Positions 12,116 through 23,884 of a stretch of 64,000 nucleotides of DNA are shown here, one piece after another (position 1 is the stretch's first letter; each line of letters starts with the position of its first letter). Made by a program: the position numbers and the translations under genes. The DNA comes from Quercus robur (Eukaryota; Streptophyta; Magnoliopsida; Fagales; Fagaceae), in the NCBI RefSeq assembly GCF_932294415.1, contig NC_065535.1, positions 83,101,862 to 83,165,861 on the forward strand, written 5' to 3'. Under the pieces are notes generated by a model. That model did no database searches and was not told where the DNA came from. It saw only the letters and a list, made by a program, of their open reading frames with translations.

Positions 12116-13292
12116 ATAACCTGTAACAATTAAATTATTGAAAGAAAGAAAAAAGGCTTTTTTTTTTTTTTTTTTGAGAACTAAAAATGACTTTAATTAT
12201 GGAGGAAATTTGATTCTTTTCATTAGTTGGTTTTATTTTTTTCCAAACTTTTGGAAACATTTTTTTTATTTAATTTTTTGTATAAAATAATTTTTTATTT
12301 TTGGAATCAATTCAATAGTTACAAATAGTGGGATTTGCATTTTACATATATCTGTTGGTAATATCAAGAAATGTTAGTTAAGCTACCACTTTTGAAAACA
12401 TTTCAAGGATAAAGAGGCAGGGGATCTCTTTTTCTTTTTTCTTTGTTGAGGGGAGGGGGGTTGGTACTTCGTGGGTTGGTTGGGAATGAGGGTTGCTTTG
12501 TCTAAACGCTAAAGAACTCATGATTTAAAGTTTTAAACACGGCAGACAATTGGAGGTGCTACAATCGTATTATAATAGGCTCGGCCTACTCTGTATCTGG
12601 TCATTAAGCTTTAACTAATCCAACCACTCTTTGTGAGGAAACACTTTATTTTGCAGTTCTGGCCATGAATGTGAACCCAAGAATTTTAGAACCTTGTGAA
12701 TAAATGTCAGAATTTGGAGTATGCTACATATGTCTAATACGGTAAGAACAAACTTCTGGCCACTGCTAAGAAATGGAAGAAGAGGGCTTCTCTTAGGATT
12801 TGATCCTCGAACATGCCAGAATAGGACATCTCTTAGGATCTGATACTTGAACATGTCATTTTCTATTTTTGGCTTACAACATTGATTGAAGAAAATTCGA
12901 ACCCAGATTCTCTTCTAGGGGAGAAGCGACCACTGCCATTAAAAACTACAAGACACTGGCAACACGCCAAGTAGAAATACTTCCTGGCACCAAATGGTCC
13001 AACTTCAAAAACAGCTAAAGATTTTGCTTTAGGTTAAAATAAAATGTAAACCAATATTCTCGTTCCCAATTTGAAGACGCTACTTTCTTCTATAAAAGGC
13101 GAGTATTATACAGAACTTATGATTCGATTGAATTCATTTCAGGTCGAGTTTAGCATTTTACATCCGTGTTAGTATCTAAGGCATCATAATAGATGCATTA
13201 AAAAAAAAAAAAAAAAAAAAAGAAGAAGAATAAAAAGGAAAATATAAGAAACAATGGGAAACACTCATCACAATTCCTTCCTCAAAATACAA
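12116..13292. other. Spacer and 3' flank of the SPX gene
   Basis: A poly(T) run ends in TTGAGAAC near 12160-12182, like a LINE tail, but no flanking duplication is seen. A duplicated CATCTCTTAGGATCTGAT-like phrase lies near 12785-12845. The 3' UTR of the SPX gene probably reaches into the right end. Confidence 0.4.
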
Positions 13293-16200
13293 CTACTTGG
13301 CAACTTGTTCCAGAACTGGAACTTTATTCCATGTTTCCTCAATTGCACTAAATTGCAGTGGTGGCAATGACAAAGGGCCAACAGTTGAGCTTCCGCTCCG
13401 AATTTCCTTCAAAACCCGTAGTGCTGATATAGTGCTCTTCATATATAAGCTCTCCATATACTCAATCTCTGCAAGTTCCTTTGGCACTCTGAGCAGACTG
13501 TTGTTATTGGTAGCGTCAGAAGTTGAAGGATCATCATCCCCATCAGCTACCACTGTTGAAGCTGGTGGTTCACACTTGGGGAAAAGTCCGTCCAGCATTG
13601 CCTCACACTCCTTCACAAGCTTGTAGAGCATGTCAGTGGTGAAGAAGGGCTGTTGCAAGACCTTTTGAATGAAGGGCAAGCGAATGAGGGCACCAGTTCT
13701 TTTGTCATACTTCTTGAGTATTTTGACCAAACCTGTTAAGACCAAATTAAGGTGTCATTAAGTCAATCTAGCCTTTAAGACATTATTATATTCTAAGAAA
13801 CCAGTTACTTTAAGGGATCAACCCCCTATTGATTGTATAATATTGTTTTATTCTGAGGACATTGTGCATGCTGGTGTGCTTAAACGTTACATTTTTAAAC
13901 CCATCTTTTATGTAACAGTACTATCATACACATCTGCCCATTTGTGAAGAAACATAAATTATTATTCTACTTGATTTGGATGATACTTTTTGCATAAATG
14001 ATATAAAATCATTTAAGCACACGATTAAAGAATTATAAACAATTATAAAACATAAGAGATAGAACATAGAATCTAATGCCAATCCAATTTGTTGATTAAT
14101 CAAATCAAACTAAATATATCAAAACTACCAAAACTAAGAATTTAATAAAAAATTTATTCCTTAATGGCGTAATTGTAAAGGAGGTTAAAATATCAAAAGA
14201 ACCTTTGAATCTTCAAAAATTCATTTGAATTGAAAATATTAAAAGAACATGGCCATTGTCAAAATATGAATTCAAGCAGAATTCATACTATTATAATCCA
14301 AAGAATAATTTGGGCATAGTTATCCTTTGTATAAAAAATCAAACAAGTGTACATATTTTTATTCGTCAGGAGATAACAAGCATAAGTAGCAAACCGTTCA
14401 TGTTAAGGTATATGCTCAAGTGTAAATCATTAACAAAGGCTTTCCTCCTAAGAAAAGCTAAAATTGAGGTGACAAATTGTCTCACAGAATATTCGTGAAA
14501 GCAGAGTCAAAAGTAAGCATGTGAACCACAGAAAGGAAATGAACAACCTTTACACTAGATATATTTTATCCTGTCCCTTAATTAATCATTTTTTTTTTAG
14601 CCAAAAAAAAAAAAATTTAACCACTTCTCCTTTACATTAAAGATACACGTAAAGTAAAGTAAAATTACCTGTATAGTTAAGGGCGCTATAATTCTCCAAC
14701 AAAACCATCTCTCCGTGGAAGTCCACAATCTCCTTCCGAATTTTTATCATCTCTTCATTAAAATCCTTTGCTTTTGCCACCCTATCTTGTAACTCCTGCA
14801 ATCAACCACAAGCACAATTGTCAACACCAATACCAACTACTATGCTCATTCATCTTTCTTTCATTATTTCCCATACCAAGTTCATACAACAGCGGATAGG
14901 TGAAAAGTACACATGTTGAATTCACTAATTTTCGCATCCACACAACACATGTATAAGATGGACTGTGATGATTAGCAAGTTGAATGGTAGCAATGTTTGA
15001 TCCCATAAAAATGGTAGTATTGAAAGTGATTTTATTTTTAAGAGATATCCAATCAGATTTTAGAACATACATGAGTTTAAATCAGTCAATTTAAACTAGT
15101 CAACCACTCAGTTGCAATGGACTGTAGACAAACATCTGGACAACTAATGATAACATTTTCCTAATTTTTTGTTAGTACATGAAGAGTTGGTGTTGTCTCG
15201 ATTCCACCAATAATTATCTCATGTGTCTGCTCCATTTCAAATGTTGTGGGGCCCAAAATCTGTGAGCAGACAAAGGCAATACCTTCTTTGATCCCTCAAC
15301 CTATGCATAAGATGAACCATGCTTATTGTATTTATCGCAAAATTGGATAGTCTAATTTTGTTAGTAAGTAGGTAGGAAGTTTTATTTGATCGGTTGATCC
15401 CATGAAAATATTAGGAAAGAATTTCAGCAATAGTTGCCCACTTGAACCACTTTTGTTTCTAATAGACTCAAAAAATAAGAATCAAATCTCAGAACACAGA
15501 TGAGTTTGAAACAACTCAGTGAGACTTTCGTTTCTAGTAGACATGAAATGGGAATCAAATCTTAGAACACACGAGTTTGAATCAACTTGGTGACACTTGT
15601 TTCTTGTAGACTTGGAAATTCAGATGAGTTTAAAGCGATTCCATATTTCCATGACACTTCTGTTTTTAATAGACCTTGAAATTGGAATCAAATCTCAGAT
15701 GAGTTTAAAGCGACTTTAGTGACATTTTTGTTTCTTCTAGACTTGGAAATCCGAATCAAATCTTAGAATACATACACAGTTTAAAGTAAATCTATGACAC
15801 TTTTGTTTCCAATAGACTTGAAAACTAAAATCAAAGATCAGAACAAACAAGTTTCAAGTAACCAGGTGACACTTTTGTTTCCAATATACTTCGAAATTGG
15901 GATCAAATCTTAGAACACAATTGAGTTTAGATTGTGTTGTTTGATCTCACAACCCATAGATTAAGATCAACAACTATCATGATTTTCGCTAAACTATATG
16001 ACAAAATGTACTTATTTCTTGTTTAAGTTTGACCCATAATGATAATTAAAATAAATAAATAAATAAATAATATAACTTTACGTGACTTATAATATATTTA
16101 ACTACACTAATGAGTTTGCTCCTAAACAAACTAAAGATAACATTATTTTATGTTAACAGAGAAAAACAATGAATTACTTGACTCCAAATCAGAAGACAAC

Positions 16201-17130
16201 TTTCGTAAATATTAATACTAAAACCATAGAACACCAATGAAATAAAATCAAAGAAAAGGAAAAGATGGAAATTTGGGATTAGTGGGGACTGAGTCACAGA
16301 CATTTTTCTAGTTCTAGTTCTAGTTCTGTTCTACTCTACTAAAATACTATAAAATACAAAAGCTAAAGCTTGTTAAACTAACGGAACCGTTACAATAACG
16401 GCCCGTAACAGTAAACGAGGAAAACCGTCCACGTGAGCAGTAATAACTGCGCACAGTAGCAGCATCACTCAAAAGTTGGCGGAGGAGCACGTTAGCAACA
16501 AGAAATATTCCCAGCGCACGATAGCTTAAGATGCGCACGTTTATGGACAACAACGACGTCGTTTTCTAAAATGTTTATCCTGGAATTCCTAACAGCTTAA
16601 AACTAATTTCAGATAGATAATACTAATATTTTTAGTTTGTTACCAAAAACAAATTCAGATAATAATAATAACAACAATAATTAATGAAGAGTTTTATTAA
16701 TTAATGAAAAGAATCTAAAAAGTTTCTAAAAATCACTTTCCTGGTTAATAAGAATCAACGCTACCGTGCTTATTTTCTCGGCAACCAAACACGTCATATA
16801 AAGAAGAAGAAAAAAGAGAGGAAAAAGCTTTAATACCTTCAATCTGATAATGTATTCCTCCTCTTTCTCGACGAAGAAGGAGTTGAATTTCTCGAGCTCG
16901 TCCTCGAGCAAGGTTTCGAAATCGATCTCCTCCTTGGACATGCCGTCTCCGGCGCCGATTTCCGCAGCGTCGCCGGAGTCGAGCCTGGCGCGCTTGCTAG
17001 GCCTCTCGCCGCCACTCTTAGGCTCAATAAGCTTCAGCTTCTTCTTGAGCTCCTTATAGGACAAGAACTTGTCTCGCCATTCAGGTAGCGTCTCCTCGAT
17101 CTGATTGCTCAAACTCTTCCCGAATTTCAT
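13293..17130 (-). CDS. SPX-domain protein, SPX1/SPX2-type (3 exons)
   Basis: Inositol-pyrophosphate sensor. In plants these small SPX proteins bind PHR transcription factors when phosphate is sufficient and so restrain the phosphate-starvation response in the nucleus. Exons on the minus strand are 17130-16837, 14795-14669 and 13732-13293, all GT-AG, for 861 nt and 286 residues. The SPX domain spans about residues 1-165. It has the N-terminal helix MKFGKSLSNQIEETLPEWR, the lysine cluster KELKKKLK (26-33), and the C-terminal helix KILKKYDKRTG (144-154), whose lysines form the ligand pocket in this family. A variable acidic and serine-rich tail follows. There is no EXS, MFS or RING domain, which sets it apart from PHO1, PHT5 and NLA. 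Length and intron positions agree with SPX1/2 rather than SPX3; the exact orthologue is not decided. Intron 1 is 2,041 bp and contains tandem repeats. The sequence shows no defect. Confidence 0.92.
15442..15925. repeat. Degenerate tandem repeat inside SPX intron 1
   Basis: Seven imperfect copies of a 60-82 bp unit begin near 15442, 15524, 15594, 15654, 15722, 15797 and 15869. Each contains a variant of CTTTTGTTTCTAATAGACTT, then GAATCAAATCTTAGAACACA, then GAGTTT. It lies about mid-intron, away from the splice sites. Confidence 0.7.
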
Positions 17131-17313
17131 TTCTAGAAAAAAAAAAAAAAAAAAGAGTGTGTGTGTGTGTGTGTGTTTGTGTTTGGTTGGAGAGAAAAAA
17201 GAAAAGAAAAAAAAAAAAGGAAAGAGAATGCGAAGGAAAATGAGGGAAAATTGAAAGGAAGGAGCAGAAGATAGAGAGAGCGAGCGAGCGAAGTTGATAT
17301 AACGGTAAGGAGA

Positions 17314-17321
17314 GAATATTC
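17314..17321. promoter_or_regulatory. P1BS motif (PHR1-binding site), copy 1
   Basis: GAATATTC fits the palindromic P1BS consensus GNATATNC. It lies about 185 bp upstream of the SPX start codon. PHR factors are known to activate SPX genes of this type through P1BS. Function here is inferred from position and motif only. Confidence 0.6.
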
Positions 17322-17335
17322 GAGGGGTATAATTG

Positions 17336-17343
17336 GAATATCC
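17336..17343. promoter_or_regulatory. P1BS motif (PHR1-binding site), copy 2
   Basis: GAATATCC fits GNATATNC and lies 22 bp centre-to-centre (about two helical turns) from copy 1. The pairing increases confidence that both are real PHR sites controlling the SPX gene. Confidence 0.6.
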
Positions 17344-17409
17344 GTTCGTTTCTGAAGAGTATATCTCGGGTTTTATTCCTTTTCCAGACAGAGAGAAAGA
17401 GCTTTTATT

Positions 17410-17419
17410 TATTATATAG
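17410..17419 (-). promoter_or_regulatory. Possible TATA box of the SPX gene
   Basis: The minus strand reads ACTATATAAT about 285 bp upstream of the ATG. If used, the two P1BS motifs would fall in the leader. The region between is GA/CT-rich, as in many plant 5' UTRs. Low certainty. Confidence 0.3.
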
Positions 17420-17439
17420 TATTTATTTTGCCTTTTTTT

Positions 17440-19796
17440 TTTTGGGGGGGGGGGGGGTATCTGTTTTTGCTGTATTGGACAGGCCACGTGTGCAGTATTT
17501 AAAATCACATACTTTAAAGAGCTGTGAGAGAGAGAGAGAGTTTGTGAAGCCGGATTGGTTAGTGTAAAGTTCACAAATGAGCTGCGTTTTCTATGGCAAC
17601 TTGTGAGAAAAAATAAAAAAAATCTTCTTTTTTTTTTTTGGGTGGATGGCTTGGAATTCATGTGTGATTGTTTTTACATGGATTCTCTTCTTTTGGAAGT
17701 GTCAACTTGAATAAGAATCGAGGCCAACTATTAGTGGTTCTAGACTAGAGCATTAAGATTATATTAATCATTCTCATTTGCAATTTGAGTTGGCATTGAC
17801 CTTTTTTTTCTTTTTTCTTTTTTCCTTATAAATTTATTTGTCTGCATTTGACAATTTAATGGATAAGAGTGTTGAGGTTTAAACTTGGACTTTTTCATTT
17901 AAAGCATTATAAAGTAACGGTTGAGTTACGAGATTTTTTGCTATGTTTATTAGAAGCAGATAAAAATTGACCAAAATAGTATCTAGAAAAAAAATGAATT
18001 TTAAAAATTGTATATAAATATTTTTTTTCCCTAGAAAAAAAAGCTAATCTGCTTTAAGCCTTTATGCTTGGTAAGACTTATATTTGATTTTGATGGTTTG
18101 AATCAATAATCACTTCTCTATGACCTTCAACTGCCCACCAATATAAAATAAGAATTAAAAAAAATAAGAATCACCAAATCAACAGATAAGTTCTGCTTAT
18201 ATTGTTTATAGTATTGCGTGATAGGGGAAATCAATTAGGTACCAAAGCTTGTTTCATTGTATAGTTGTGTTAATGCAGTATTTTATTATTATATTTTTGA
18301 AAGATACTTTAGCTAAAAATAAACTAGAAAAAGAAAGATGAATGCTATGGGGGAACAAAAACCACAAGCAAATGGGATAACCATGCCTCTATCACAACTA
18401 GAGTGAGTAATCCAATAATAAAGACTCACTTAGTTGAGACTTTGGAGTTCATATCATTATTTGGAAACGTCAAGATACAATAGTGTTGGTTCATTCTCAA
18501 TTCCTTTGGCTAGTGCTACTCTTACCCTATTAGAGCTAAGGAGGTTAGAAAAATTATTATAATATATGGTATCAATTAACTTTTCAAAGTGAACATATTT
18601 TTGGAATATCCTCAAAATAGAAAAACAATACAAAATTAGGGAAAGTATTAATCACTATTAAAATTGAATTCCGTTGACTTTACCAAAATGATGAACACTA
18701 TTTTGAAATATCCTAAATATAATACAATACAACAATACCAAGGAGTATAGGATAATGTTTTTGTCTGAACCAATTTAGAGGAAAGTTCTTCCGATCTACT
18801 AGGTGGTAACTTGAAAAAAATTATCCACATGACCTACTTAATATTAATGTAATTTGTTTAAATGATTTAATAAATTATGTGATTTTATATAAGGGTTAAT
18901 TTTATAAATCGAACACATAATAGGTCTTTTTGGAGGAAATTTTTGTTTATAGAGCATGACATTTTCTAAAAAGTTAGGGTTACAACAAAAATTCACAATA
19001 AATACTCAATTCACAATCATACATGAGCCATTAAAAAAAAAAACACAAAATTAAATTGCAGATTATGGTGAGCCCAGGTGCAAGTGAGAGAACTTCTTGT
19101 GATATTGGTTTTATTGTAATTTTCTTTTTAAATGAGGCCCACTTCATTTCTCATTATTAATGAAATGGAATAGGATTTCTTTTATGGAGGATAATGATAT
19201 TTTATATTTTTATCTTATATAATCATCACAAGATATCCATTGTCAAAAGACGTAAAAATCATTTATTACGATTCCTACTATTGTATTAAATATATATTAC
19301 AAATATGTTAGGTTTTGTTTTATTTTATTTTTACTTCTTAAATAAGACTCATATTAGTAGGTTTAGTTAGCTTAACTAGTAAGGTGTTTTTTTGTTTAAT
19401 AAAAAATATTTTATCCAAACCTTGTCTACACCATAAAAATTGATTGATGTCTTAACCTAATTATAAAAAAAATTTTATTTTAGAGTGGATGCCATTAGTT
19501 GAAATTTATTGTGTATATATACACGGCATAACTCTTTATTGATGTTATACTATTTATATATTTTTTTTTAAATATGGTACTCATCAAATTAAAATATCTT
19601 TTAAATGATGTATCTCAAATATCTTTTTAGTTAATTTTTTTTTAATAAAAATAAAAGTTTAAATAAGATTGTGTAAGATTTGAATGAAATGAGAAGATTG
19701 AACTCATTATTATATTATAAAGTGGGGGTTCATACTTCATATTGAAAAAAATATATATATATATATATATATATTTTTCCTAAGAATTCAACAATT
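17440..19796. other. Spacer, no gene seen
   Basis: Contains a G homopolymer near 17444-17457, a GA run near 17527-17540, and a TA run near 19751-19772. No coding or RNA gene is supported. Confidence 0.5.
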
Positions 19797-19801
19797 AAAA
19801 T

Positions 19802-20503
19802 TGTGGGGCCAGAGAACTTCCGACCCGGCCCATTTTCCACTAGGGCCTAGGGCCCGTGCCGAGGAAGGTAGTTGCCGAGGATGAGTAGGGAAAGACCAAA
19901 TAGCCTAGAGACGTAGCCGAGGATGACCCTGTCCTCGGCATCCCAAGACTCCGAAGGGAAGAGAGACATGTCATCAAGGGTAGTCTCCAAAAGGCCCCCA
20001 GAAGAAGAGGCGAGTAGAATGGGACCCACGTGGGGGTACGGTGTGGAGGTGGTTCAAGGTAAATACGTCCCCTCCGCATTTAATGCGTCTACAAACGTCC
20101 CAACCATATTAATGAGAAAAGACGCCTGAACAGTGTGGTTTCGATTATTGCAACTAACAAAAAGTAAGGGGAAGCGGCTGATGGGACAGGTACTTGAATA
20201 GGCACCTGCCTGATCAACAGGTGGAGGGCCAGGATCAGCCAAGAGGGGTTATATAATGTGAAGACTGATGCGCCAAAAAAGGGGCTGGGAAAAAAGGCCA
20301 AGAACCAGAGCCTCCCAAACCGTCTTGAGGAGAAAGACTCCCCGAGCGAACATGGTTTAACTCTGTATGAACACCACGACTAACCACCATTCAGTGACCA
20401 AGTTCTAGCCTTTTAAACCCACACTCTACAAATTATATTGTTTGGGCCTTTTTACGTGCGAACCCAATATCATTTTGTGGTTGTTACAAATTGAGTCCTT
20501 ACA
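19802..20503. mobile_element. Solo LTR with 5-bp target duplication AAAAT
   Basis: A 702-bp LTR begins TGTGGGGCCAGAGA and ends CCTTACA. It is flanked by AAAAT at 19797-19801 and 20504-20508. The same terminal words and many internal ones (CGAGGACGA-like, TTTTTACGTGCGAACCCAA, GTTACAAATTG) occur in the 614-bp LTRs of the element at 29352-33590, so the two are related. With matching TSDs and no internal region, it is the product of LTR-LTR recombination. The open frames inside it are not genes. Confidence 0.88.
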
Positions 20504-20508
20504 AAAAT

Positions 20509-21729
20509 AATAGTAAATTTTAGTTAAAAAAAAATAAAACAATAAGAGTATAGAAGAGTTTTTATAATATAAAAGGAATATATATATATATATATATATA
20601 TGAATCTGATATAATCGTTGTCAATAATAAGAAAAGGTATATTCTGTATATATCTCTTATAACATGGGAATCCCATCAATGTATAGGACCCACATGTCAT
20701 GAGAGGGCTAATTATATAAACATAGGAAACAAAAAAAATATCCTTTTCCCCATAATAGAAAGAGATTTTAATATTTCTTTGTTGAGGTGGGAGCTATTTA
20801 GAATTTAAGACTAATAAAGCTTAGCTGAAGAAAGAGAGAGGTTAGAAGCCGAGCCAAAGTGAGTAGCTTTCCTTATTTATGACGCATGGCATAATCCCAA
20901 GGAATTTGGAATATCCAAATCACTTCCCGATAAAATTGGGTTTTATTTAAATAATCATATGTCTTCGTGCAATTGCAAAGCTTTCATCTTTGTTTGTGAC
21001 GGCAAGGTCAAATGTCAATTATATTAGAGGAAAAGTTTATTCGGAGATAAGATCTCAAAAGTGGGACTCACCATTTTCACACGCAATGAACGTGTCCGAG
21101 TATGCACATTCAATTTTTGAAGCTTACACTTCTCCAAAAAATAATTCAAGGTTATAGGTGGGATTTTCATTTTTGGGACTATTGTTTTCTCTTGTTTGGC
21201 CTTTCCAAGAGAAGATTCGGATTTGTCTTTAGGATATTCCATATTTGGGACTTGGATTCTAGAGAGAACGTAGTACTATGTTCTTGGAAATATGGTCCCC
21301 TCAAATTACTCCACTTTTGTTTTTTTTTTTGGTTTCTTTCCCATTCTATTATTTTCTTTCATTAACAAGAAGATTTATATATTTTTTTTCCTTAGAAAAC
21401 CATCCCTCATTTTCAAAGTTTCTTTGAATCTTTCTTTTACTTTCACTTGTTGCACCATAAATGATTTTAATTCCTTTTTTGTAAAGTTTTTTTCGTACAC
21501 TTTTGTCTTGCCTCTTCATTGTGCACAGAACAAAATCTTCCATAATATAGGGGAAACTAGAAGAACTTTATTCTAAATGTAAAGATGGGTTTGATGTAAT
21601 ATGTACAATTGTACATTGCCAAGTTAAAGCACCTTTACAATTTTTGTTTTTATTAGTTTGAGTCAAAAAGATTTGGTTTCAGATACAGAGTGGGAGTGTG
21701 GGATAGTGTGAAGAGCCATGCACTTGCAT
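20509..21729. other. Spacer, no gene seen
   Basis: A TA run lies near 20578-20601. The frames at 21024-21576 are T/A-rich shadows without motifs. Confidence 0.5.
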
Positions 21730-21737
21730 GATTTGAA

Positions 21738-21781
21738 TTTTTTTTGTTTTTGAGAAGAAAGACATCAACTTTATTCAAGCA
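21738..21781 (-). mobile_element. Very short LINE 3' end (about 44 bp) in reverse orientation
   Basis: Read on the minus strand it is GCTTGAATAAAGTTGATGTC, then TTTCTTCTCAAAAACAAAAA. It therefore has an AATAAA signal followed by a TTCTCAAAA tail like the 3' end of the LINE at 22281-28023. GATTTGAA occurs on both sides (21730-21737, 21782-21789), a short possible TSD. Confidence 0.5.
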
Positions 21782-21996
21782 GATTTGAAGGTTTTTTTTT
21801 TTTTTTTTTTTTTTTGGTTTTGTTTTAAAGTTATGATAGTATTTCAAATTTCAAATTTCAAACTTACAGCATCTGGTTCATGATGATCACTTTTTATTAT
21901 CAGGTCAAAACACTAATTGAATTTGATTTTTTATAATAATATGTTATTATAAAAATACATTAACACACAACTAAATTAAAAAAAAAAAAAAAAAAA

Positions 21997-22055
21997 AAGT
22001 AATCCGCGTTCATTTTTTTTTTTTTTTTTTTTGAGAAGAAGTAATCCGCGTTCAT
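21997..22055 (-). mobile_element. Tail-only LINE insertion with 17-bp target duplication
   Basis: AAGTAATCCGCGTTCAT stands at 21997-22013 and again at 22039-22055. Between them are only 25 bp: 19 T and GAGAAG. On the minus strand this reads CTTCTC plus poly(A), like the last bases of the nearby LINE (ATTCTCAAAAC). It is an almost completely 5'-truncated retroposition event. Confidence 0.8.
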
Positions 22056-22175
22056 GGTGCAAGTTAGCTTACTTCTTAAATATAATGATATAAATTGTAT
22101 AAGAATATTTTAATTTTGCACATGTGTGCACATTTTGTACATACACTTGCTCATGCGTACGTGTGTGTGCTCTCT

Positions 22176-22221
<46 letters not shown>
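22176..22221. repeat. Compound (CA)n(TA)n microsatellite
   Basis: CA repeats from about 22176 run directly into TA repeats ending near 22221, just upstream of the LINE insertion site. Confidence 0.9.
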
Positions 22222-22477
22222 GATATAGATGTATTAAATCTAGACTCGTTTTTTATTAACAAGAGATTTCATTAATCAACATCCAAAAAGTTTTTTCTTT
22301 TTCTCGCCCTAGTTTCTCCCTGAGACACTAGAGCGTAGAACCTACCTTATCTTCCCCGGAATGATAAACCCTCCCCCCTGCTGAATCCTCCATAGCAGTA
22401 GGGTTCCTTGACCTCCGTTCTCCTTTACGTGTGGTCTACTCTCTTTATTCTCACTCTTTCATTATTGATTAACCTCC

Positions 22478-23884
22478 ATGGACGAAATCCTTTACGACTG
22501 GAAAAAATTATCACTGACAGATGAAGAAGATGTTAAGCTTAGTCTATCAAGATCCAAAAATATACGAAGAAAGGAGTATATTTTGGCTGCCAAGTTCCTC
22601 ACAAAAAGAGCTCTCAACGTGGAAGCCATAGGCCGCACGTTCAAACCTCTATGGAGAGCCAAAAAAGATTTCAAAGTTCGCGAAGCCGGAGATCACATTC
22701 TATTATTCGTCTTTGAACTCGAAGCAGATGCAGAACGGGTTCTTGCCAATGAACCCTGGACTTTCGATAAACACGCAGTCCTTCTTCAGAGGTTTGATGG
22801 TTCCACACCGCCGAGATACCTAAGATTCACAAAACTGAAATTTTGGGTGCAAATATACGGTTTGCCGATAAGTATGTTGGATCCAGAGACGGCAATTGAA
22901 TTAGGAGAATCTCTCGGTCAGGTAACACCATGTGCGAACCCAAATGAGTTGGTGGGGGGTGATTTTCTACGTGTTCATGTGGAAATCGATGTTTCAAAGC
23001 CTCTCTACCGGGGTCGAAGAGTCGCATTGGATGATAACACTGAACAATGGATTTCATTTAAGTATGAAAAGCTCCCAAACTTTTGTTACTGGTGTGGTCT
23101 GATTTCTCATGACGGGAAGGACTGTGACCTCTGGTTAGCAAGGAAAGATACAAGGAACACAGAACCTACGGAGTACGGACCGTGGTTGAGAGCGATGCCT
23201 TTCAACCCAGGGAAAACTTCTTTCACCGTTGTCTCTGGTATGGGCGACGGACTGGGAGGAGCATCAAAGCTAACAAAAACGACAACTGATACGGAGGTTC
23301 GACCAACCGGAACGAGCACGGTAAGATCCGATCCCGGCGAGAATAACGGCGAGAACCGGCTTCAGGTACCCGATATGGAAACAAGTAAAACAGGGGCGCA
23401 ATCCTTGCCAGAATCCCAGAAAAGCCGCATCCCAATAACTGAGGTAATAACGTCCAAATCTACATTATACACTTACCATACTGATTCATTTGACTTTGAT
23501 GCGCAGATACAGGAAATAGACGTTGCTCTTGGGACTGTTGACAGCTGTGAAAATCACGTGGCATCTACTTCAATTGATACTACTCAAGTATTAGCAAGCA
23601 ATGATGCCACGGTAACACCCTCCATGCCAGATCACACCCAAATAAGTCAGGAACAAGCACCTCACGTGGCAGCCAACAGAACTTTGCGATCTTGGAAAAG
23701 GTTAGCACGTGATAGCACTATGGAAACTGAATTTACTCAAGAACCCACGACCACAAAAAGAAACAGAGACGAGGAGTCGGAAGTTCTTCCCGAGTTACCT
23801 TTCAAAAAGATACAGGTTTCAAAGGAAGATTGTCAACAAAATAAAATGGTGGAGGCTGCTCAGCAGCCCCGCCAAGCACAATGA
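22478..23884 (+). CDS. LINE ORF1 protein, DUF4283 plus CCHC zinc knuckle
   Basis: A 468-residue RNA-binding protein presumed to coat LINE RNA. The N-terminal part (about residues 30-190) is the DUF4283 domain typical of plant L1 ORF1: KRALNVEAIGRTFKPLWRAK, then EPWTFDKHAVLLQRFDG and KFWVQIYGLP. It is followed by WISFKYEKLPNFCYWCG and the zinc knuckle C-x2-C-x4-H-x4-C (CYWCGLISHDGKDC, near residue 202). A polar, low-complexity tail ends KMVEAAQQPRQAQ. The frame is fully open. Its stop codon overlaps the ORF2 start in ATGA (23881-23884), which suggests ORF2 is made by termination and re-initiation. This is a transposon gene, not a host gene. Confidence 0.9.
   Translation: MDEILYDWKKLSLTDEEDVKLSLSRSKNIRRKEYILAAKFLTKRALNVEAIGRTFKPLWRAKKDFKVREAGDHILLFVFELEADAERVLANEPWTFDKHAVLLQRFDGSTPPRYLRFTKLKFWVQIYGLPISMLDPETAIELGESLGQVTPCANPNELVGGDFLRVHVEIDVSKPLYRGRRVALDDNTEQWISFKYEKLPNFCYWCGLISHDGKDCDLWLARKDTRNTEPTEYGPWLRAMPFNPGKTSFTVVSGMGDGLGGASKLTKTTTDTEVRPTGTSTVRSDPGENNGENRLQVPDMETSKTGAQSLPESQKSRIPITEVITSKSTLYTYHTDSFDFDAQIQEIDVALGTVDSCENHVASTSIDTTQVLASNDATVTPSMPDHTQISQEQAPHVAANRTLRSWKRLARDSTMETEFTQEPTTTKRNRDEESEVLPELPFKKIQVSKEDCQQNKMVEAAQQPRQAQ

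Noticed and set aside
12150-12185. Another tail-only insertion (poly(T) then TTGAGAAC)
   Set aside because: The tail word fits, but no flanking direct repeat is visible.
17444-17457. G-quadruplex element in the SPX upstream region
   Set aside because: A single G run of about 14 next to a T run; more likely a slippage-prone homopolymer or sequencing artefact than a designed structure.
16726-17661. A 311-codon minus-strand frame starting far upstream of the SPX exon
   Set aside because: Only the part from 17130 down to 16837 is SPX coding sequence. The upstream part translates the CT-rich leader and poly(A)/poly(T) runs, and the downstream part reads into intron 1.
19840-20301. Several frames in the solo LTR
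   Set aside because: Overlapping frames on both strands in GC-richer LTR sequence; no family resemblance.
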